Translations under genes and position numbers: made by a program
Notes under the pieces: generated by a model
Databases searched by the model: none
Told to the model about the DNA's origin: nothing
The model's input: only the letters and a program-made list of their open reading frames with translations
Source: SZUA-430 sp031413635
GTDB lineage: Bacteria; Pseudomonadota; Alphaproteobacteria; Micropepsales; Micropepsaceae
Reading direction: 5' to 3'
DNA length: 25,308 nucleotides
NCBI GenBank assembly: GCA_031413635.1
Contig: JANOFM010000084.1
Coordinates: 1-25,308 of the forward strand
Shown: positions 21,781 to 25,308 of the stretch, piece after piece
Position numbering within the stretch: position 1 is the stretch's first letter
Layout: every line of letters begins with the position of its first letter

Positions 21781-22746
21781 CTAGAATTCGGCCCCCAAGC
21801 GGACTTCGGCGAGGTTTTCGGAATAGTCGGCATCGTCGAGGTTCGACCGGAAGTCGCGGTACTGATACTCGAACAGCGCAAAGAACGTGTCGTTGATGGG
21901 GATCTCCAATGACGCTTTCAGCTTGTCGCGATCGTCATTGCGCTTGCCGCTTGAGGGCGTCGAATCGACGGAGCTGTAGTTGCGCGCTTCGTGATCCCAG
22001 CCGATGGACAGTTTTGGGGTCATGCCGGCGACGTCTAGGCGCCTGACGAGTTTGATCTTTCCGTTGTGGGCGGCGTAGTCGAATTCGGCCGCGTTGGCAT
22101 CGGAGTCGTCGTATTGATAACCGACGATGACCATGAACTTCGAGCCATCGATGAAATAGAACGCGTCCACCCCGCCGCTGTGGACGGTCGCGTCGCGATT
22201 GGTATCGGTTGGATCGATGAAATCCTTGTCGGCGTAGATGTACTCAAACAGCAGATAGAGCGGCTTGCTGAGGTAGACGCCGAAGGTGGGCGACAGACGG
22301 TGGTAGTTTATGAACCCGTCGCCGCCCAACGTGGAGTAGGTGTAGCGGTAGTTCAGCGCCACGTCCGAGGACTCCGGCTCGGTGCCGAATTTGTAGCGCA
22401 GCTTCGCCGAGCCGGCGTGGCTCTGGTAGTTGAACTCATCGAATTCAGAATAAAGGCTTTGCTCAAAATCGTAGCCGAATTTCAGTGTCGTCTGCGGGTT
22501 GATTTTGGTGAGGTAATCCGCCGCAACTCTGACGACCGCCGCGATGTCGTCGCTGGGAACGAGTGTATCGATTTCGATGATGGAGATGTTGCTGTCGTAT
22601 TTGACGCCGCCCGACACTTCGAACGACCATTCCGAGGTTCTATTCACCTTGTCCGAGACGTCGCCGGCAATCGCCGTTGCGACCGAGGCGGCCAGCGCGA
22701 GTGCCGAACACAGAAGCGCATTGCGAAACGATACGGTGCTCACCAT
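21781..22746 (-). CDS. Outer-membrane beta-barrel protein
   Basis: A 321-residue predicted outer-membrane barrel. The signal peptide covers about residues 1-27 (ALLCSALALAASVATAIA). The rest is an alternation of aromatic and polar residues with many two-residue-spaced strands (LKFGYDFEQSLYSEFDEFNY, VALNYRYTYST, FMVIVGYQYDDSD, FFALFEYQYRDF), and the C-terminus ends VRLGAEF, with the terminal Phe recognised by the barrel assembly machine. The start is the ATG at 22746 with GGGGAGA 7 bases ahead, not an upstream one. The specific family is unrecognised; a porin or a surface-structure secretion pore are both possible. Confidence 0.85.
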   Translation of the reverse strand: MVSTVSFRNALLCSALALAASVATAIAGDVSDKVNRTSEWSFEVSGGVKYDSNISIIEIDTLVPSDDIAAVVRVAADYLTKINPQTTLKFGYDFEQSLYSEFDEFNYQSHAGSAKLRYKFGTEPESSDVALNYRYTYSTLGGDGFINYHRLSPTFGVYLSKPLYLLFEYIYADKDFIDPTDTNRDATVHSGGVDAFYFIDGSKFMVIVGYQYDDSDANAAEFDYAAHNGKIKLVRRLDVAGMTPKLSIGWDHEARNYSSVDSTPSSGKRNDDRDKLKASLEIPINDTFFALFEYQYRDFRSNLDDADYSENLAEVRLGAEF

Positions 22747-23232
22747 AGTCAATTCTCCCCGAATTCCCCGACGTCGAAGCGGTGACGCTTCGACGGCAAG
22801 CGGCATTAGTTTTTGATTTCGGCCGTCCCAACCGAATCAACCGCTGTTCGACAATGTGATCCGACGAGCCACACATCGTTCAACCACCTTGCGCGTGCGT
22901 ATGGGCGTCCGGGATTAGTGATCGCATCGTTGCGTTGAATGCTGAGTCGCGGCACCAATCGAATACGACGTCGGCGCCACGCCTTGTCTAATGCCTGACG
23001 TGATCGACAGTATTGGGCCGGTGGCGGTCCGTCAGCTTGCAGAGTTCGCCACCAGGCTCATCGCCAGGCTCGACTTCTTCAGTCGCCGCGTGGTGTCGTT
23101 TCCGGTTTCCTCGTCGATCCGATCCTCGACAACACTCTCGGTTTCTTCCTGGGGGAGGCCCTCGATCGGCTCGTTGGCATCATTGCCGCCGGATCCGTCA
23201 CCGGTTGCCGGTTCTTGCGCGCTGAGGAATGC
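22747..23232. other. Gap without a supportable gene
   Basis: 486 bases. I see nothing in 22747-22990. From 22999 the plus frame that leads into the export-protein fragment is open, but its translation up to 23232 does not resemble that family. On the minus strand 23032-23586 is also open, but the translation lacks any recognisable motif. The gap looks like decayed DNA at the edge of the polysaccharide locus. Confidence 0.6.
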
Positions 23233-23433
23233 ATGGCGACTTGGCCGTCCGATCTTGCCGGATTGAGCGTGCTGAACGCCGTTGCCATGGCGGGCGGCTA
23301 TACCTACAGGGCCAACGAAAGCACCTTCTATATTCGGCGCGAGGGTGGACAGGAGGAAGGAAAATTTTCGGCCGGCGGCTCGACCAAGCTGGGGCACGGC
23401 GACATCCTCAATGTCGTCGAACGCTGGATCTAG
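23233..23433 (+). pseudogene. C-terminal fragment of a Wza-type polysaccharide export protein
   Basis: About 66 codons ending in TAG. LSVLNAVAMAGGYTYRANES, then FYIRREGG and GHGDILNVVERWI match the last SLBB-type segment of polysaccharide export proteins (pattern: LTVLEAVALAGGYTYRA, IxRxG and xPGDVIxVPERxF). The signal peptide, Poly_export domain and first SLBB repeat are missing, and no homologous sequence is seen upstream, so it is a stranded 3' piece. It is convergent with the deacetylase gene, 16 bases away. It indicates that an export gene once lay here. Confidence 0.7.
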
Positions 23434-23449
23434 CGACAGGCGCTTTGGC

Positions 23450-24160
23450 TTACGATTGGGATTGGATCGTCCAATTGCGCAAACGAGCATACGCTCCCGC
23501 CGGCAAGAGACGCCTGGCAATTTGCTTGAATACGAAGCCAGGAAATTTCGCCTTCCCTTCAAGTATTGTTTCCAACCGCCGCTCACTTATGTTTCGGAGA
23601 ACCGGCACGGTCGAAAGAAGACGATCGACCCCGCCGGGCTCAAGCTCCGGCGCATAGCCCCAATCCATCGTCCGCACGTAAAGATATCCCGCCTTGCGCG
23701 CGGCGGGCAGCGAGCGGGCATCGTAGTGGCCACCGGGCGGGGCAAACCAAGTGACTGCGCGCCCAGACAAATCCTCAAGCCGGTGGCGAGAATCGGCTAG
23801 TTCGAAAGCAAGCTCGGAATCGGTTAAAGTCGGCAGCTGGCGATGCGAAATCGTGTGGGAGCCGACTATTTGATCCAACGCAGCCAGCCTTCCGACGTCG
23901 CCCCGGACGAGACAACCCGGTTGGTTCAGTGCGTCCAGCACCAGAAAGAACACGCCCTTCAAACCATGATGGGCCAATATCTCGGCGGCGCGCATGTGGT
24001 CGGCGGTACCATCGTCAAACGCAATAACAACTTGCATGCCCTTCGCGCGTGCGGCAACCAGCGCCACTTGCCGACGAAAGCGCGACACGGGCACATCGTA
24101 AAAGTGGCTCACCGCGTCGTCGTCCGTTACCCGGTGGTAGGTGAGGATCAACGACTTCAC
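23450..24160 (-). CDS. Polysaccharide deacetylase (NodB-homology domain)
   Basis: A 236-residue carbohydrate-esterase-4-type protein that removes N- or O-acetyl groups from a glycan. The NodB motifs are present: AFDDGTADH (Asp49-Asp50), SHTISH (metal-binding His102 and His106) and FAPPGGHYD (139-147). LILTYHRV at the start is also typical. The start is a GTG at 24160 that overlaps the glycosyltransferase stop (GTGA), with GGAAGC ahead; an open frame 6 codons upstream exists. No signal peptide, so it probably acts on a lipid-linked or nucleotide precursor in the cytoplasm. Part of a three-gene run with the glycosyltransferase and epimerase. Confidence 0.9.
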   Translation of the reverse strand: MKSLILTYHRVTDDDAVSHFYDVPVSRFRRQVALVAARAKGMQVVIAFDDGTADHMRAAEILAHHGLKGVFFLVLDALNQPGCLVRGDVGRLAALDQIVGSHTISHRQLPTLTDSELAFELADSRHRLEDLSGRAVTWFAPPGGHYDARSLPAARKAGYLYVRTMDWGYAPELEPGGVDRLLSTVPVLRNISERRLETILEGKAKFPGFVFKQIARRLLPAGAYARLRNWTIQSQS

Positions 24161-24969
24161 GACGCCGCTTCCGAGCAAGAGAAAAGTTTTCCGGACACCA
24201 ATTCACGACCGATCAGAATTAGAAAGCGCCGAACGATTTCGGCGTAACGCCGGAACAACCGGCGTGGTTCGGATGCCAGCCTGAACAGCCATTCGAGCAA
24301 CAAGGACGTCATCAGGCGCGGCGCGATCGGCTTGAGGCCGGCAACGAAATCGAAGCCGGCGCCGATGGCAACCACAGGGGCATTGGGAAAGCGCGGCGAT
24401 GGGCGAACGGCAAGATGCTCCTGCTTGGGCGTGCTCAAGCCAAGCCATACGATCATCGGTCCGCCGGATGCAAGACCGCCGCAAACCCGATCGAGTTCTT
24501 CATCGCTCAAGGCGCGGAACGGCGGATTGTAGGCCTCGACCCGGATCGTGGCGTTGCGTTGGCGCAGCTGTTCGATCATGCGATCGGTCACCGCGGCGGT
24601 TGCGCCGAACAGCACGTGCCGGACCTCGCAGGCGGGGTCGGCATCGACAAGGTCCCAAACGAGCTCGCGCCCGGTGACACGCCCCGCCGGGATGCCGCGC
24701 AGGCGCGCGATCCAAACGACCGGCTGGCCGTCGAGCGTGTTCATGGCGGCCTCGTTCAGGATCCGTCTGAAGCCTGGGTCATCCTGGGCCGACACCACGC
24801 CATGCGCGCCGGTGACGCAGACGTAACCGCCCGTCCCGTCCTTTGCCGCACCGAGGAGCCAACGCGACGCGCCCTGCCTGTCGAAACACGAGAAGCGCAC
24901 ACCGCAAATCGTCGTGCGCGGATGCAGGCTCTGGCGCTGATGCAGGCTCCGGATTTCGGCCGCCGCCAT
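24157..24969 (-). CDS. WecG/TagA/CpsF family glycosyltransferase
   Basis: A 270-residue family-26 glycosyltransferase; members add N-acetyl-mannosamine-type or related sugars to lipid-linked glycan precursors at the membrane. Motifs in order: ICGVRFSCFD, VTGAHGVVSAQDDPGFRRIL, NTLDGQPVVWIARLRG (the conserved DGxPVVW), VEAYNPPFR and VWLGLSTPKQEHL (GLGxPKQE). The tail, LLLEWLFRLASEPRRLFRRY, is the basic membrane-binding end. The ATG at 24969 lies 2 bases after the epimerase stop; the frame is open further upstream but only across the epimerase in another frame. The stop overlaps the deacetylase GTG. Confidence 0.92.
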   Translation of the reverse strand: MAAAEIRSLHQRQSLHPRTTICGVRFSCFDRQGASRWLLGAAKDGTGGYVCVTGAHGVVSAQDDPGFRRILNEAAMNTLDGQPVVWIARLRGIPAGRVTGRELVWDLVDADPACEVRHVLFGATAAVTDRMIEQLRQRNATIRVEAYNPPFRALSDEELDRVCGGLASGGPMIVWLGLSTPKQEHLAVRPSPRFPNAPVVAIGAGFDFVAGLKPIAPRLMTSLLLEWLFRLASEPRRLFRRYAEIVRRFLILIGRELVSGKLFSCSEAAS

Positions 24970-24971
24970 CG

Positions 24972-25308
24972 TCAACCCACAAGCTTCAAACGGCGCTCGC
25001 CGTGTGTCGCGTCGACCTGGGCCGCGATCCACGCATAGGTCTTCTCCAAGCCGTCGCGCAGCGGTTTGGACGGCGCCCAGCCCAGCGTCTCGCGAATGAG
25101 GCGGTTGTCGGAGTTGCGTCCGCGCACGCCGGTGGGGCCGGAGATGTGGCGAAGGCCGAGCTTCTTGCCCGCGATGTCCATGACCAGCGCCGCAAGCTGG
25201 TTGATCGTGACCATCTCCTCGGAGCCGATGTTGAAGGGGCCGGTATGAGGCGAGCGGGTCAGACGCAGCACGCCGTCGATGCATTCGTCGATGTAAAGGA
25301 ACGAGCGG
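24972..25308 (-). CDS. GDP-mannose-3,5-epimerase-like NAD-dependent epimerase (5' end outside window)
   Basis: The last 111 or so codons of an extended short-chain dehydrogenase/epimerase. RSFLYIDECIDGVLRL, FNIGSEEMVTINQLA, and GPTGVRGRNSDNRLIRETLG with WAPSKPLRDGLEKTYAWI match the C-terminus of plant-type GDP-mannose 3,5-epimerase (RSFTFIDECVEGVLRL, GPEGVRGRNSDN, LGWAPTxxLKDGLxxTYxWI), which converts GDP-mannose to GDP-L-galactose and GDP-gulose. The NAD-binding and catalytic Tyr/Lys part lies outside. It precedes the glycosyltransferase by 2 bases, so the product sugar probably feeds this polysaccharide. A UDP-sugar epimerase is a weaker alternative. Confidence 0.85.
   Translation of the reverse strand, partial: RSFLYIDECIDGVLRLTRSPHTGPFNIGSEEMVTINQLAALVMDIAGKKLGLRHISGPTGVRGRNSDNRLIRETLGWAPSKPLRDGLEKTYAWIAAQVDATHGERRLKLVG

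Noticed and set aside
22999..23232. Upstream continuation of the export-protein frame
   Set aside because: The frame is open, but its translation lacks SLBB or Poly_export features, so homology cannot be claimed.
23032..23586. 184-codon minus-strand open frame over the export fragment
   Set aside because: No motif, overlaps the deacetylase 3' end in another frame, and the opposite strand has recognisable homology.

Overview
The window looks like a piece of an alphaproteobacterial chromosome. It is GC-rich and holds a DUF2842 membrane protein (a family I know only from Alphaproteobacteria), a type-2 CtaA/COX15 heme A synthase, a DUF3631 protein of the kind scattered through alphaproteobacterial genomes, and a LuxR/LuxI pair. 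I cannot fix the genus. No rRNA, tRNA, CRISPR array or intact insertion sequence was seen.

Layout. 1-2472 (minus strand): a secreted esterase cut by the window edge, a DUF2461 protein, a clear terminator, then the rplM-rpsI ribosomal operon with a candidate promoter. 2686-3495: a crotonase-fold protein lacking both catalytic glutamates. 3509-5116 (minus): an exported COG4798 methyltransferase and an FkbM methyltransferase. 5308-8710 (plus): DUF1993 protein, phospholipase-D-like protein, small membrane protein and a proline-rich secreted protein. 8754-10737 is a scar-like zone: a fused toxin-antitoxin remnant, a strong promoter, a DUF3631 primase/helicase-like protein with a degenerate P-loop, an array of GTTACG repeats and a hairpin. 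10751-12570: CoA-binding protein and O-acetylhomoserine sulfhydrylase (metY), overlapping by 4 bases.

12642-14783 is the most interesting block: an XRE-type regulator, a LuxR-type receptor, a LuxI-type acyl-homoserine-lactone synthase and a 65-residue ORF overlapping the luxI stop, with a 16-bp palindrome just ahead of luxI. It reads as a self-contained quorum-sensing cassette with two unusual extra members. It lies next to methionine synthesis (metY) and a second exported COG4798 methyltransferase.

14820-18779 (minus): the second COG4798 methyltransferase, a glutathione S-transferase, heme A synthase, a small secreted protein and an Asp/Glu-racemase-family protein with an altered active site. 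Between the transferase and heme A synthase lies a carotenoid-oxygenase pseudogene on the plus strand. 18855-21764 (plus): DUF2842, UPF0114/YqhA, a HerA-like DUF853 ATPase and a META-domain lipoprotein. 21781-22746 (minus): an outer-membrane beta-barrel. 23233-25308: the edge of a surface-polysaccharide locus, with a broken Wza-type export fragment, a polysaccharide deacetylase, a WecG/TagA/CpsF glycosyltransferase and the end of a GDP-mannose-3,5-epimerase-like gene.

Overall the window is a housekeeping backbone (rplM-rpsI, metY, ctaA) broken up by accessory genes. Several show decay or active-site loss: toxin-antitoxin fusion, DUF3631, crotonase, racemase, carotenoid oxygenase and Wza fragment.
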